Origin: Candidatus Methanofastidiosum methylothiophilum
Lineage (GTDB): Archaea; Methanobacteriota_B; Thermococci; Methanofastidiosales; Methanofastidiosaceae
Reading direction: 5' to 3'
Length of the DNA: 42,340 nt
Assembly (NCBI GenBank): GCA_001587575.1
Contig: LNJC01000008.1
Location: 1-42,340 of the forward strand
Below the pieces are notes generated by a model, which was not told the origin of the DNA, did no database searches, and saw nothing but the letters and a program-made list of their open reading frames with translations. The number at the start of each line of letters is the position of its first letter. Within the stretch, counting starts at the first letter, position 1. Of this stretch, positions 1-9,695 are shown in pieces. Position numbers and translations under genes: made by a program.

Positions 1-1
1 T

Positions 2-505
2 AAAGATGCATATTATCTTCAAGAATTAAAGTATGATGCGGCAGATATACCTCCTACAGTTGCAAAACCATTCTTACCGAGCAATACAGCCCCTGCTTCT
101 GAAGTTGATGTTAAAATAGACCAGGCCTACCTTGGGTCATGTACAAATGGAAGGATTGAAGATCTGAGGATAGCTGCTAAAATATTAAAGGGAAAAAAGA
201 TCAATCCTGAAGTGAGAATGATTGTTGTTCCAGCAACTAAAGAAGTTTTTAATCAGGCTTTGAAGGAAGGATTGATTGAAATCTTTGAAAATGCTGATTG
301 TTTTGTATGTGGGCCAACATGTGGAGCATGCCTTGGCGGATATATGGGTATACTTGCTGATGGGGAAAAATGTGTTGCTACAACAAATAGGAATTTTATT
401 GGAAGAATGGGGCACAAAAACTCTGAAGTTTATCTTGCAAATCCTGCAGTAGTTGCTGCTTCCGCTATTGAAGGGAGAATAGTCGATCCAAGAGAGGTGC
501 TATGA
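2..505 (-). other. Antisense shadow region only; see the + strand leuC entry
   Basis: Nothing is annotated on the minus strand here. The minus-strand open frame inside this span is a shadow of the plus-strand leuC-type gene, which has the family motifs. Confidence 0.3.
2..505 (+). CDS. leuC: 3-isopropylmalate/citramalate dehydratase large subunit (LeuC/HacA family), 3' part
   Basis: This is the C-terminal 167 residues of an aconitase-family large subunit; the gene begins before the window. The motif SCTNGR supplies one Fe-S cysteine, and the CGPTCGACLGG segment supplies the other two ligands of the [4Fe-4S] cluster. The ending ([13 protein letters not shown]) is typical of LeuC/HacA. The enzyme isomerises 2-isopropylmalate, citramalate or homocitrate together with its small subunit. 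The stop overlaps the next start (ATGA), so it is translationally coupled to leuD. The downstream citramalate synthase and IlvD favour a role in isoleucine (and possibly leucine) synthesis. Homoaconitase cannot be excluded from sequence alone. Confidence 0.93.
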   Translation, partial: KDAYYLQELKYDAADIPPTVAKPFLPSNTAPASEVDVKIDQAYLGSCTNGRIEDLRIAAKILKGKKINPEVRMIVVPATKEVFNQALKEGLIEIFENADCFVCGPTCGACLGGYMGILADGEKCVATTNRNFIGRMGHKNSEVYLANPAVVAASAIEGRIVDPREVL

Positions 506-1017
506 TGAAAGAAGTTCTTGAAGGAAGAGTAATCAAGTTTGGAGACAATGTGGACACAGATCAGATTATTCCGGCCGAGTTTCTTACTACAGGGGACCCA
601 AAAGAGCTTGCAAAAAATGCATTCATAAAGGTAAGGCCAGAATTTAAAAACATAGTTCAGGATGGAGACATCATAGTTGCAGGAAGGAATTTTGGTTGTG
701 GTTCATCAAGAGAACACGCCCCGAGAGCACTAATGGGCGCGGGGATATCATGCGTTATTGCGAAAAGTTTTGCGAGGATTTTTTTTAGAAATTCTATTAA
801 TCTAGGCTTAACATTAATTGAATGTGATGTTAAGGCCAATGAAGGGGACGAACTAATAGTTGATCTGAAAAGAGGGACTATAAAAAACAGAAGATCTGGT
901 GAAATCTTTGAGTTTAAACCGCTACCTGCTTTTTTATTGAAAATAGTGGAGAAAGGCGGCTTGATGGAATATGTAAAGGAGGTTCTAAATGAAAAAAATA
1001 GCCATAATGCCTGGTGA
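502..1017 (+). CDS. leuD: 3-isopropylmalate/citramalate dehydratase small subunit (LeuD family)
   Basis: A 171-residue swivel-domain partner of the preceding LeuC. Visible motifs are DTDQIIP (residues 18-24) and [11 protein letters not shown] (64-74), which cap the active site. The substrate-specificity loop after DTDQIIP reads FLTT (27-30). In methanogen homologues this loop differs between homoaconitases and isopropylmalate isomerases (YLRT versus YLVM, from memory), so the substrate cannot be read off directly. The start is ATG at 502, overlapping the leuC stop; a second ATG follows at 505. The 3' end overlaps the next gene by 29 bp, which adds an unusual C-terminal tail (about ten residues ending HNAW) encoded inside leuB. 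Confidence 0.92.
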   Translation: MMKEVLEGRVIKFGDNVDTDQIIPAEFLTTGDPKELAKNAFIKVRPEFKNIVQDGDIIVAGRNFGCGSSREHAPRALMGAGISCVIAKSFARIFFRNSINLGLTLIECDVKANEGDELIVDLKRGTIKNRRSGEIFEFKPLPAFLLKIVEKGGLMEYVKEVLNEKNSHNAW

Positions 1018-2113
1018 CGGCATAGGACCTGAGATAATCGAAGAAGGAAAGAAAGTAATAGATGCGGCTTGTAATATTACAGGACTAGACATTGACTGGG
1101 AATATTATCAAAATGGTTCTGAACATTACCTAAAGACAGGAGAGTTGATTACTGAAGAAACTCTAAAGGAGCTTAAGAAAAAGGATGCAATATACTTCGG
1201 TGCTATTGGAGATCCAAGAGTTGCCCCCGGTATACTTGAAAAAGGTATCCTCCTAAAAATGAGATTTTATTTTGATCAATATGTAAATTTAAGGCCAATT
1301 GTATCCTACCCAAATGTTCCATGCCCACTAAAGGGTAAGACTTACAAAGATATCAATTTCCACGTGATAAGAGAAAACACTGAAGATTTCTATATTGGAA
1401 TAGGTGGAAGATTTAAAGGAACAATGAACAAGGAGCAACTTGAAGTAATAAGAGACCTATACGAAGTCAAGTTCAATATGGGAATTGATATTGATAGGCC
1501 TGAAGAGATAGCATACCAGATAGGTATGATCTCAAGAGAAGGGTCAAAAAGAGTCATAAGATATGCCTTTGAACTTGCCAAGATGAAAGGTAAAAAGAGA
1601 GTAACATCTGTTGATAAGGCCAATGTTTTGACAAATATTTATAGTCTCTGGAGAGATGTGTTTGAAGAAGTTGCAAAGGAATATCCTGGATACGAAACTG
1701 AATTTGCATTTGTTGATGCAATTACAATGTGGTTTGTAAAACAGCCACAGTGGTATCAGGTTGTTGTTGCGCCAAATATGTTTGGGGATATTATTACAGA
1801 CCTAGGCGCTATGATCCAAGGTGGACTTGGTCTTGCTGCAGGAGGAAACATTAATCCTAATGGAGTTTCAATGTTTGAACCAATACATGGATCTGCCCCA
1901 AAATACAAAGGCAAAAATGTATCAAATCCACTTGCCACCATATTAAGTGGGGTAATGATGCTTGAGACAATAGGAGAGCCGAAAACAGCTTCATTGATAG
2001 AAAAAGCAGTTATCAAGGTATTGGAAGAAGGAAAGGTAAGAACACAAGACCTTGGAGGAACTTCAAAGACAACTGAGGTTGGAGACGAGATCGTCAAAAA
2101 GATGAAAGAATAA
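989..2113 (+). CDS. leuB: 3-isopropylmalate/3-methylmalate dehydrogenase (isocitrate/isopropylmalate dehydrogenase family)
   Basis: A 374-residue NAD(P)-dependent beta-decarboxylating dehydrogenase. It begins with the family signature [10 protein letters not shown] and carries [23 protein letters not shown] (catalytic Lys/Asp region) and the metal/NAD signature [18 protein letters not shown], followed by [13 protein letters not shown]. In this operon it most likely oxidises 3-methylmalate (from citramalate) to 2-oxobutanoate, or 3-isopropylmalate to the leucine precursor. The start is ATG at 989 with a strong AAGGAGGT ribosome site, even though this lies inside the leuD 3' end. At 374 residues it is slightly long for LeuB. 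Homoisocitrate or other malate-type dehydrogenase activity is possible. Confidence 0.88.
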   Translation: MKKIAIMPGDGIGPEIIEEGKKVIDAACNITGLDIDWEYYQNGSEHYLKTGELITEETLKELKKKDAIYFGAIGDPRVAPGILEKGILLKMRFYFDQYVNLRPIVSYPNVPCPLKGKTYKDINFHVIRENTEDFYIGIGGRFKGTMNKEQLEVIRDLYEVKFNMGIDIDRPEEIAYQIGMISREGSKRVIRYAFELAKMKGKKRVTSVDKANVLTNIYSLWRDVFEEVAKEYPGYETEFAFVDAITMWFVKQPQWYQVVVAPNMFGDIITDLGAMIQGGLGLAAGGNINPNGVSMFEPIHGSAPKYKGKNVSNPLATILSGVMMLETIGEPKTASLIEKAVIKVLEEGKVRTQDLGGTSKTTEVGDEIVKKMKE

Positions 2114-2123
2114 GGAGAAAAAA

Positions 2124-3692
2124 ATGATAAAGCTTTTTGATACAACCTTGAGAGATGGAACACAGGGAGAGGGTATAGCCTTCTCCGCTAATGATAAGTT
2201 AAAGGTATGTGAAAAGCTTGATGAACTAGGAATACATTATATCGAAGGTGGATGGCCAGGCTCAAATCCTAAGGATGTTGAGTTTTTCAAGAATGCTAAA
2301 GCACTATCGTTGACCAATTCAAAGATTTCTGCGTTTGGAAGTACAAGAAGAGCCAAACTTAAGGCTGAAGAGGATCCTAATTTAAAGGCTATTTTGGATG
2401 TTGATACCGAAGTTGCATCGATCTTTGGAAAAAGCTGGGACTTCCATGTAACTGAAGCATTGAAAGTTCCTCTAGAAAAAAATCTTGAAATGATCTATGA
2501 TTCTATAGTCTTTCTGAAAGAACATGGCATTGAAGTTATTTACGATGCAGAACATTTCTTTGATGGATACAAGAGAAACAAAGAGTATGCTTTAGCAACA
2601 ATTAAAGAGGCTGACAAAGCTGGTGCAGATTGCATTTCTTTATGCGATACAAACGGAGGAAGCCTTCCATTTGAAATAGGAAATATTATTACAGAAATTA
2701 AATCAGAAGTAAAAAGTAATATTGGTATTCACGCTCATAATGACTCAGAATGTGCCGTTGCAAATTCTCTTGAAGCTGTTAAAAAAGGGGCGGTTCATGT
2801 TCAGGGAACTATTAATGGGTATGGAGAGCGATGTGGGAATGCAAACTTATGCTCTATTATTCCTGGCCTTAAAATTAAGATGAAACTTAACTGCATTACT
2901 GATGCGCAGTTGGCAAAGCTAAAGAATGTTTCTGCGTATATAGCAGAACTTGGGAACATATCGCCGGATATGCATCAGCCATATGTTGGCTCAAGTGCAT
3001 TTGCCCATAAAGGCGGTATTCATGTAAGTGCTATTCAACGTCACCCTGATACATACGAGCATATTAGACCAGAGCTTGTAGGTAACAGAACAAGAGTAAT
3101 AGTATCTGAGCTATCAGGCAGAAGCAACATCATTTTTAAGGCTAAAGAGTACGGCGTTGACCTTGAGTGCGCTGACTCGAAACTTGATTTCATCCTTGAA
3201 AAAATAAAGAAACTTGAAAACGAAGGGTATCAATTTGAAGGTGCAGAGGCTTCATTTGAGCTTTTGATGAAGAAAGCCTTAGGTACTTACAAGAAGTTCT
3301 TTGAGCTAGAAGGATTTAGAGTAGTAATAGATAAGAGAGGGGATATGGACTCTCGTTCTGAAGCTACGATTAAACTTAGGGTAAACGAAAAAGAGTTCCA
3401 CACAGCTGCTGAGGGTAACGGACCTGTTAATGCATTGGACAAGGCACTAAGAAAAGCTCTAATGGGCGCCTATCCAGAAATTAAGAATTTTAATCTCACA
3501 GACTATAAGGTCAGAGTACTAGAAGGAGAAGAGGGAACAGGATCAATAGTTAGAGTCTTGATAAGAACTCATGGATACAACAAGATGTGGGATACAGTTG
3601 GCGTTTCAGAGAATATTATCACTGCAAGCTGGTATGCCCTTGTTGACAGCGTTGAGTATGGATTAGCTAAATTTGTAGATGTGGTTAAATGA
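2124..3692 (+). CDS. cimA: (R)-citramalate synthase (CimA type)
   Basis: A 522-residue DRE-TIM metallolyase that condenses acetyl-CoA with pyruvate to give citramalate, the first step of threonine-independent isoleucine synthesis. It opens with [13 protein letters not shown] (catalytic Arg and metal Asp) and has the [14 protein letters not shown] metal-binding His pair. A C-terminal LeuA-type allosteric/dimer domain spans about residues 385-518 ([26 protein letters not shown]). The GWPGSNPKD and [11 protein letters not shown] segments belong to the long CimA subfamily rather than LeuA. It lies 10 nt after leuB with an AAGGAG ribosome site and overlaps ilvD by 4 nt. End-product feedback through the C-terminal domain is expected for the family but not shown here. 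Confidence 0.92.
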   Translation: MIKLFDTTLRDGTQGEGIAFSANDKLKVCEKLDELGIHYIEGGWPGSNPKDVEFFKNAKALSLTNSKISAFGSTRRAKLKAEEDPNLKAILDVDTEVASIFGKSWDFHVTEALKVPLEKNLEMIYDSIVFLKEHGIEVIYDAEHFFDGYKRNKEYALATIKEADKAGADCISLCDTNGGSLPFEIGNIITEIKSEVKSNIGIHAHNDSECAVANSLEAVKKGAVHVQGTINGYGERCGNANLCSIIPGLKIKMKLNCITDAQLAKLKNVSAYIAELGNISPDMHQPYVGSSAFAHKGGIHVSAIQRHPDTYEHIRPELVGNRTRVIVSELSGRSNIIFKAKEYGVDLECADSKLDFILEKIKKLENEGYQFEGAEASFELLMKKALGTYKKFFELEGFRVVIDKRGDMDSRSEATIKLRVNEKEFHTAAEGNGPVNALDKALRKALMGAYPEIKNFNLTDYKVRVLEGEEGTGSIVRVLIRTHGYNKMWDTVGVSENIITASWYALVDSVEYGLAKFVDVVK

Positions 3693-5338
3693 GAAGTTCA
3701 ATTATTAAAGAGGATATTGATAAAGCAGGAGCTAGAGGACTACTTAGAGCCGATGGATTAAAAGATTCCGATTTTAAGAAACCTTTCATAGGTGTTGCAT
3801 CAGCCTATTCAGAAATAGTACCTGGGCATATTAATCTTAAAAAGCTAACAGAACTTGTGAAGAAAGGTATTAGAGATGCAGGAGGCATCCCTTTTGAATT
3901 TGGAATTCCCGGTATATGTGATGGAATAGCTATGGGCCATCAAGGGATGAGATATTCACTACCTTCAAGAGACATAATAGCTGATTCAGTCGAATTAATG
4001 GTTTCGTCTCACTTGTTTGATGGGTGGATTGGAGTTACAAACTGTGACAAAATTACCCCAGGTATGCTTATGGCTGCCGGAAGAGTAAATATACCTGCGG
4101 CTATTGTAACTGGGGGACCTATGGAACCCGGGGAATACAATGGTAAAAGACTTGATCTTATCTCAATTTTTGAGGCTATTGGAAGTTACAAAAAAGGAGA
4201 GATGAGTGAAAAGGAGCTCAAAGAAATTGAAAAGAGAAGCTGCCCTGGTGCAGGTGCATGCGCAGGATTGTTTACTGCAAACTCAATGGCTTGTATGACT
4301 GAAGCCCTTGGACTATCAATTCCTGGAAGTGCTACCATCCATGCAACAGACAAGAGAAAAGAAGAGGTTGCATATCAGACAGGTAAGCTTGTTATTGAAT
4401 TGGTAAAGAAAGATTTAAAGCCAAAAGACATCGTGACAAAGAAGAATTTTGAGAATGCTATAAGAGTCGATATGGGGATAGGTGGATCATCTAACACTGT
4501 ACTTCACTTACCAGCAGTTGCTCATGCATTTGGAATCAATCTTCCCTTGACAATGTTTGATAAGATCTCTAAAGAAACTCCTCATCTTGTAAATTTAAGG
4601 CCAGGTGGACCCTTCTTTATGAGAGACTTTGATGATGCAGGCGGCATTCCACAAATATTAATTAGATTAAAAGATAAATTAAATCTTGAAACAAAAACAA
4701 TTATGGGAAACACTCTTGGCGATGTCTTAAAGAAAGTAAAAGTAATTAAATCTGATACAATTAGAAATATCGAAAATCCTTACCACAAACAAGGTGGTAT
4801 TGCTATCCTTAAGGGAAATCTTGCCCCAAATGGTTCTGTTGTTAAGCAGACTGCAGTTAGCGAAAAAATTATGAAGTTTGAAGGTAAGGCCAAAGTCTTT
4901 GAAAGTGAAGAAGATGCTACAAAAGCCATACTTAGTGGTAAAATTAAACCAGGTATGGTTGTTGTAATAAGATATGAGGGTCCAAAAGGAGGTCCAGGAA
5001 TGAGAGAGATGCTAGAGCCAACAAGTTTGATAGCAGGTATGGGGCTAACAGAATCAGTGGCTTTAATCACAGATGGAAGATTTTCAGGAGGAACAAGAGG
5101 GCCATGTATAGGACATGTCTCTCCAGAAGCTTTTGAAAAAGGCCCAATAGCAGCAGTGAAAGACGGAGACACAATAATAATAGATATACCAAAGAGAAAA
5201 CTTGAAGTTTCACTTACGGCTAAAGAAATAGAAGAAAGATTAAAAGTTGCAAAGCCGCCCAAGAAAGATATTCCAGGAATGCTCTTGAGATATAGGAAAC
5301 TTGTTTCTTCATCTGATAAAGGTGCAGTGCTGGAATAA
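3689..5338 (+). CDS. ilvD: Dihydroxy-acid dehydratase
   Basis: A 549-residue Fe-S dehydratase that converts 2,3-dihydroxy-3-methylvalerate/isovalerate to the 2-oxo acids, the penultimate step for isoleucine and valine. Family motifs include [23 protein letters not shown] (cluster Cys), [15 protein letters not shown] (cluster Cys), GPKGGPGM and the C-terminal [16 protein letters not shown]. Length is normal. The ATG at 3689 overlaps the cimA stop (ATGA), making it the fifth coupled gene of the operon. Confidence 0.96.
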   Translation: MRSSIIKEDIDKAGARGLLRADGLKDSDFKKPFIGVASAYSEIVPGHINLKKLTELVKKGIRDAGGIPFEFGIPGICDGIAMGHQGMRYSLPSRDIIADSVELMVSSHLFDGWIGVTNCDKITPGMLMAAGRVNIPAAIVTGGPMEPGEYNGKRLDLISIFEAIGSYKKGEMSEKELKEIEKRSCPGAGACAGLFTANSMACMTEALGLSIPGSATIHATDKRKEEVAYQTGKLVIELVKKDLKPKDIVTKKNFENAIRVDMGIGGSSNTVLHLPAVAHAFGINLPLTMFDKISKETPHLVNLRPGGPFFMRDFDDAGGIPQILIRLKDKLNLETKTIMGNTLGDVLKKVKVIKSDTIRNIENPYHKQGGIAILKGNLAPNGSVVKQTAVSEKIMKFEGKAKVFESEEDATKAILSGKIKPGMVVVIRYEGPKGGPGMREMLEPTSLIAGMGLTESVALITDGRFSGGTRGPCIGHVSPEAFEKGPIAAVKDGDTIIIDIPKRKLEVSLTAKEIEERLKVAKPPKKDIPGMLLRYRKLVSSSDKGAVLE

Positions 5339-5339
5339 G

Positions 5340-5711
5340 ATGGGGCTAGAATCTTTAGGATTTCACTATTCAATTTTAAGCTCTATTTTGAGCTCTTTTT
5401 TAATTATTTATTCTCTTTTTATAAGGGAGAAAGACTACAATAAAGCAGAAGAGTTATTCATTTTTGGTGTTATATTTATAGGTATTAGCTGGAGCGGTAT
5501 TGAGTGGTCGCTTTACCTTATGGGGTATAATCTATTCTTACTAATAACGATGCCCATATTTCCATTGTTATGTTACTTTATTTCAACTTCAGCTTTTGTT
5601 ATCTATCTTTCTGAGAGGTATTACAGAAGAAGGATTTGGATTATATTTGCAATTGCTGCATTCTTAATATCCATTATAGCTGTTAATTGCATGAACTGCC
5701 TCTTTGAGTGA
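5340..5711 (+). CDS. Small four-helix membrane protein, unknown function
   Basis: A 123-residue protein with about four hydrophobic helices (near residues 8-27, 37-55, 60-90 as a hairpin, and 98-115). Charged loops read REKDYNKAEE and SERYYRRR. A longer frame from 5301 would lie inside ilvD; the ATG at 5340, one base after the ilvD stop, is the more natural start. I recognise no family. The close spacing suggests co-transcription with ilvD, but membership in the amino acid pathway is only inferred from position. Two cysteines sit close to the C-terminus (CMNC). Confidence 0.6.
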   Translation: MGLESLGFHYSILSSILSSFLIIYSLFIREKDYNKAEELFIFGVIFIGISWSGIEWSLYLMGYNLFLLITMPIFPLLCYFISTSAFVIYLSERYYRRRIWIIFAIAAFLISIIAVNCMNCLFE

Positions 5712-5743
5712 AGTTTTTAAACTAAGTTTAACTAAGGAAGTTA

Positions 5744-6649
5744 ATGTTCTTTTATAATAGGGAAAATGTTCAAGGCAAAGAAGCCAAAGCACTTTCAATT
5801 ATTCTACCAACTGTTGGGTGTAGGTGGAGAAGGTGTAACATGTGCTCCTACTTTGAGGATTCACCAACCGATTCTTCAATTGATACATTTAGCATATTTG
5901 TTGATGAGTTCAATAGTGCATATGATAATGAAATTAGAAAGGTCAAGCTTTTTACATCAGGAAGTTTTCTGGATCCAAGAGAAGTAAGGCCTGAATGTGC
6001 AAAGAAAATAGTTTCATTTCTTTCTGAGAAGGGGATTAATGAAGTCACATTAGAATCTAGGCCAGAATATGTTATAGAAGGTTATTTGAAAGAGTTAATG
6101 GAAGATAGCGATCTTCAAATTGAAGTTGCAATTGGATTGGAATCCTCAAATAATAGAGTTCTAGAGCATTCTATTAACAAGGGATTTACATTTGAAGATT
6201 ATATATCATCTAGTAAAGTATTAAAAAAACTAGATATTAAAAATAAGGCATATCTTATTATAAAGCCACCATTCCTAACTGAAAAAGAAGCTATATATGA
6301 TGCCATAAACTCGGCAAAGGCTATAGAAAATATTGCTGATGTTATTTCTTTTAATCCAATGACCGTTCATAAGGACACACTGGTTGAGTATCTATGGAAC
6401 AAAGGAGAATATTCCCCCCCGTGGGCTTGGAGCATATTAAAAATATTAAAAGAAACTTCAAATTTAAGGCCAGATATAATTTGCCATCCAGTTGCATTTG
6501 GTAGGTCACGCGGTCCAAAAAATTGTAAGAACTGTAATAGAGATATTGAAAAAAGAATATTAGAATTCTCACTTAATAATGATCCGGATATTCTAGATTA
6601 TGAATGTGATTGTAAAAAAGAATGGGAAGAAGAATTATTAAAGTTTTGA
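5744..6649 (+). CDS. RaSEA-like radical SAM protein of archaeosine synthesis (Elp3-like)
   Basis: A 301-residue radical SAM protein. The N-terminal cluster motif is GC26RWRRC31NMC34, i.e. CX4CX2C rather than the textbook CX3CX2C; such spacing variants occur in Elp3-like families. Other conserved blocks are LFTSGSFLDPREV, LESRPEYV, VAIGLESSN and LIIKPPFLTEKEA. A C-terminal cysteine group (CKNC ... CDC) may bind metal. These features match the archaeosine synthase radical SAM subunit, which acts with ArcS to turn preQ0-lysine-tRNA into archaeosine at G15. No arcS or tgtA lies in the window. ATG at 5744 follows AAGGAAG; an in-frame stop at 5729 rules out a longer start. A miaB-like or Elp3-like alternative is less likely. 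Confidence 0.78.
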   Translation: MFFYNRENVQGKEAKALSIILPTVGCRWRRCNMCSYFEDSPTDSSIDTFSIFVDEFNSAYDNEIRKVKLFTSGSFLDPREVRPECAKKIVSFLSEKGINEVTLESRPEYVIEGYLKELMEDSDLQIEVAIGLESSNNRVLEHSINKGFTFEDYISSSKVLKKLDIKNKAYLIIKPPFLTEKEAIYDAINSAKAIENIADVISFNPMTVHKDTLVEYLWNKGEYSPPWAWSILKILKETSNLRPDIICHPVAFGRSRGPKNCKNCNRDIEKRILEFSLNNDPDILDYECDCKKEWEEELLKF

Positions 6650-6651
6650 TC

Positions 6652-6671
6652 TGGCCTTAATTTTAAGGCCA
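6652..6671. terminator. Inverted repeat between convergent genes (probable bidirectional terminator)
   Basis: TGGCCTTAA-TT-TTAAGGCCA has nine-base arms with a two-base centre, so it can form a hairpin on either strand. It sits between the 3' ends of the radical SAM gene (+) and the small zinc protein gene (-), only 2 nt past the former. Each arm is a copy of the over-represented word described in the findings. Confidence 0.6.
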
Positions 6672-6677
6672 ATTATA

Positions 6678-6899
6678 TTAATAATACTCTGGATCCTCTA
6701 TCAACTTGCCCCACTCGTTCTTACATCTCTTGCAGTGATATCTTGGTGCTTCAGGAGATGCCTTACAGCCACCTAAAATGAATTCTCCTTTATTTGATGC
6801 TTGTATAAGCCCGTGGTCAGGCACCCCATATACTATTAAAAGTGTCTTATCTGAGTTACACATGGGGCATTTTGGCGCTTTTTTAATCATGCTTTCCAT
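6678..6899 (-). CDS. Small zinc-ribbon protein
   Basis: A 73-residue protein with C11PMC14 and C56KRC59, a standard zinc ribbon, plus C45 in the motif LGGC. The layout (CPMC ... YGVPD ... LGGC ... YHCKRCKNEW) resembles a small widespread uncharacterised zinc-ribbon family. On the minus strand a TATA-like TTATATAA lies about 25 nt upstream of the ATG, consistent with a leaderless transcript. Function is unknown; it faces away from the RND gene. Confidence 0.72.
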   Translation of the reverse strand: MESMIKKAPKCPMCNSDKTLLIVYGVPDHGLIQASNKGEFILGGCKASPEAPRYHCKRCKNEWGKLIEDPEYY

Positions 6900-7002
6900 A
6901 TATAAATGATGTTTGATTTTTTATATAATAAAATTTCCCCACAAACATTAATAACTATGAAATATATCTTATTAAGACCGATACAAATTGGAGAGTCTTT
7001 AA
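6900..7002. promoter_or_regulatory. Divergent promoter region: zinc protein (-) and RND exporter (+)
   Basis: The 103-bp gap holds a minus-strand TATA-like TTATATAA near 6920-6930 for the zinc protein and a plus-strand AAATATATCTT near 6959-6970 for the exporter. A GGAGAG ribosome site (6990-6995) precedes the TTG start at 7003. No clear operator palindrome is visible. Confidence 0.4.
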
Positions 7003-9195
7003 TTGCAGGATCTGAGAAACACCTATCTTGGAAAACTAGGAGCTATAGAATTTAGATACTCTAAATTCATTATAATAGCAATGGTAATTTTAACTATATT
7101 TTTTGGATCTCAAGCAATCAATCTCCGTTTTGAATCAAATATGATGAAAGAAATACCTCAGAATTTTGATGTTATAAAAACTCAAGAGCTAATAACAAAT
7201 GAATTTGGGGCTGAAGAGGCCATAATTATTCTTTTAGAAGCGGATCTCAATGAAATATCGGATATAAGAAACAAAAAAACATTGGAAAGTATCTATAGAC
7301 TTGAACAAAGATTAAAATCCAGGCCAGAAATCTTGGATGTTATAGGCCCTGGTACCGTTTACTATTCCCTGTTTGGGGAGATACCAGATAATGAAGTTTA
7401 TTTGAAAGAAATAGCAGAAAATATGCCACAACTAATATCAAGGGATTATTCTGCAGCAATTGTGTTGGTAAGGACTACTAGTTTTGTTTACGATCAAGCA
7501 AGCATTAATTCTATAATTAAAATAGTTGAAGAAGAAGTTGAAAAAGAAAATCTTTATGGCTTAAATTATAATGTCACTGGGACTCCGATTCTTATTAAAA
7601 CATTGCTAGAAATTTTGCAGGAGGATATAGTTAAAACTGTTCTACTTGCAATATTGACCATACTAATTTTGTTAACATTGATATTCTATTTTAAGTCGTT
7701 TTTAGTTATTGCACCGCCAGTTCTTGGTATTATTTGGACAACAGGTCATTTGTCCATGATGGGTGTACCAATAAGCATGGCTACAGGGACATTTGGTGCA
7801 ATTATTATAGGCCTTGGAACTGAGTATGGAATATTTATGATGTCTAGGTATAGAGAAGAAGCAAAAAAGAGGGCATCAAATGAAACAAGAGTCGTTGCAA
7901 TGATTGCGGGTGTTGGAAAAGGTACAATTGGTTCAAGCACGACTACTATCGCAGGATTTGTAGCACTCACTTTTTCTTCTATGCCATCAGTTGTTCACCT
8001 TGGTCAGACTCTTTCATTGGGAATAATAAACTGCTTGATAGGGGCATTTTTCTTTTTACCATGTCTAATGTCACTAAAAGAATGGAATGTAAGTGGAATT
8101 GAAATAAAAAATAAGAAATTAAATAGAAGTATTATCAAGTTTTCCGAGTTACAAGCCAAAAGACCAAAATCATTTCTCTTAATTGGTATGATCGTGACAA
8201 TATTACTTGCATCTGGAGTTAGTTTTATCAAAGTCGTAGAAGAAACAGAAGAGAGCTCATTGCCAGAAAACTCAGAAGTTATGAGGGTATTTAATACTTT
8301 GAAAGATAAATTTCAGAGATATGATTCAATGTTAGTTCTTGTAAAATCAGAAAATGTACTTTCTTCAAATGTTTTAAGAGAGGTCTACATATTAAATAAG
8401 CAATTGATCAATATTCAGGGTATAAAAGGGTCCTCTTTTAATTTAGGCCTAGAAGATATATATTTGCCCAGAGAAGATTTGAAGAGAAGGCTTGAAGTTT
8501 CTGATAGTTTAGGGTATCTTATCATAAGGCTAGATATGTCTAAAGGTACAGATCAGCTGCAACTATATGATGATGTAAAAAGTGTATTAAATTTGACCCC
8601 CCTTCAAGTTCAACCTGGGGGGACTATTGCGATGATAAGAGAATTAACTGATATTATCATGCCAGAGATGTCAAAGCTTTCAATTCTAGGATTAATTGGG
8701 ATCTTAGCATGTGTAATGTTGACATTTATGTCAGTTCGCTATGGCATTATCCCACTGCTATCTGTTGGAGTTGGTATTATGTGGATGATGGGCATAGCAG
8801 GATTTATGGGGACTACTATAGATTCAGGCCTTGTTGGAATTTTATCGATCATGGCTGGTATTGGAATTGATTTTGCTATTCAAACAATAAACAGATTTAG
8901 ATTAGAAAGAAGCCCAATTATGGTTGAAAGAATAACTAACACAGTTCAAGGGGTCTTTGAACCAGTTATAATTTCTTCAATTGTTGCTGGGTTTGGATTT
9001 ATAGCAATTTTAGCAGCGACCCTTAATTTCCTTGATGTATTAGGAAAACTTCTGTTTGTAGGAGTATTTAGTTGCGCCGGCATTACTCTTTTGTTTCTAC
9101 CTTCGTTTTTAGTTATACAAGAGAGACTATTTCAAGATACCAAAAAAATATTTCATAGTAAAAAAAATAGAATTGACGAAATTAATACATTATAG
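7003..9195 (+). CDS. RND superfamily exporter, HAE3/MmpL-like
   Basis: A 730-residue membrane protein with two tandem halves, each with one N-terminal helix, a large extracytoplasmic loop and a block of about five helices. The first half has its helix at 22-40 and its block at about 205-355. The second has its helix at about 390-410 and its block at about 555-710. Typical RND residues are present (GTEYGIFMMSRYREE and GIGIDFAIQTINRFRLE in the fourth-helix regions). This matches the largely archaeal hydrophobe/amphiphile efflux-3 family; hopanoid/lipid or drug export is possible and the substrate is unknown. The start is TTG with GGAGAG seven nt upstream. A T-rich tail follows the stop. Confidence 0.85.
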   Translation: MQDLRNTYLGKLGAIEFRYSKFIIIAMVILTIFFGSQAINLRFESNMMKEIPQNFDVIKTQELITNEFGAEEAIIILLEADLNEISDIRNKKTLESIYRLEQRLKSRPEILDVIGPGTVYYSLFGEIPDNEVYLKEIAENMPQLISRDYSAAIVLVRTTSFVYDQASINSIIKIVEEEVEKENLYGLNYNVTGTPILIKTLLEILQEDIVKTVLLAILTILILLTLIFYFKSFLVIAPPVLGIIWTTGHLSMMGVPISMATGTFGAIIIGLGTEYGIFMMSRYREEAKKRASNETRVVAMIAGVGKGTIGSSTTTIAGFVALTFSSMPSVVHLGQTLSLGIINCLIGAFFFLPCLMSLKEWNVSGIEIKNKKLNRSIIKFSELQAKRPKSFLLIGMIVTILLASGVSFIKVVEETEESSLPENSEVMRVFNTLKDKFQRYDSMLVLVKSENVLSSNVLREVYILNKQLINIQGIKGSSFNLGLEDIYLPREDLKRRLEVSDSLGYLIIRLDMSKGTDQLQLYDDVKSVLNLTPLQVQPGGTIAMIRELTDIIMPEMSKLSILGLIGILACVMLTFMSVRYGIIPLLSVGVGIMWMMGIAGFMGTTIDSGLVGILSIMAGIGIDFAIQTINRFRLERSPIMVERITNTVQGVFEPVIISSIVAGFGFIAILAATLNFLDVLGKLLFVGVFSCAGITLLFLPSFLVIQERLFQDTKKIFHSKKNRIDEINTL

Positions 9196-9222
9196 AGTTA
9201 TTTTTTAAACATTTGTCCAATG

Positions 9223-9675
9223 TTACTTCGGTATCAAAACTTTGTCCATAACATGTAGTATGCCATTAGAGCAGCTGATATCAGGCATTAGAACAGTAGA
9301 ATTTTCAAGTTTGACAGTTTCAAGATCATTTGCACAAAAACATAATATTGTTGGGGACAGTGCAACTTCTTTTCCGTTTAAGGTAGTTAACTTGTTTTTT
9401 TCTTCCTTCTTCATTTCTGCTATTTTTATAAGATCAGATATCGTATATTTGCCAGAGACTATATGAAACTTTAATGTTTCTTCCAATTTAGCATTATTTT
9501 TTAAGAGAGAGTTTAGTTCTTCTTCATCTATGGATGCAAATGCACTATCTTGTGGAACAAAAACTGTTAATGGTCCTGTACTAGTTAAAAAATCCTTTAA
9601 GCTTGCTATTTTTACTGCTTCAACAAATGTGTTAAAATTTCCCATATCTAAAATTGTCTCAATAATGTTTTTCAT
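9223..9675 (-). CDS. Single FAS1 (fasciclin) domain protein without signal peptide
   Basis: A 150-residue protein consisting of one FAS1 domain: the H1-like TVFVPQDSAFASID, the central FHIVSGKYT and the C-terminal NGILHVMDKVLIPK. FAS1 proteins usually act in adhesion outside the cell. Here residues 1-20 show no signal peptide, so it looks cytoplasmic. It lies 20 nt downstream of arsM on the same strand, which makes it the last gene of an arsR-arsM-FAS1 operon. Two cysteines (ILCFCAND) could bind thiophilic metals or arsenic, but this is speculation. Confidence 0.85.
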   Translation of the reverse strand: MKNIIETILDMGNFNTFVEAVKIASLKDFLTSTGPLTVFVPQDSAFASIDEEELNSLLKNNAKLEETLKFHIVSGKYTISDLIKIAEMKKEEKNKLTTLNGKEVALSPTILCFCANDLETVKLENSTVLMPDISCSNGILHVMDKVLIPK

Positions 9676-9695
9676 TTAATACCTCATAGTGAATA

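Noticed and set aside
2..505. Minus-strand open frame opposite leuC
   Set aside because: It is a shadow; the plus-strand frame has the cluster cysteine motifs. The minus entry in the feature list only marks that nothing is annotated there.
4780..5373. 197-residue minus-strand frame opposite ilvD
   Set aside because: It is a shadow of ilvD with Ser/Pro/Ile-rich composition and no motif; ilvD is well supported.
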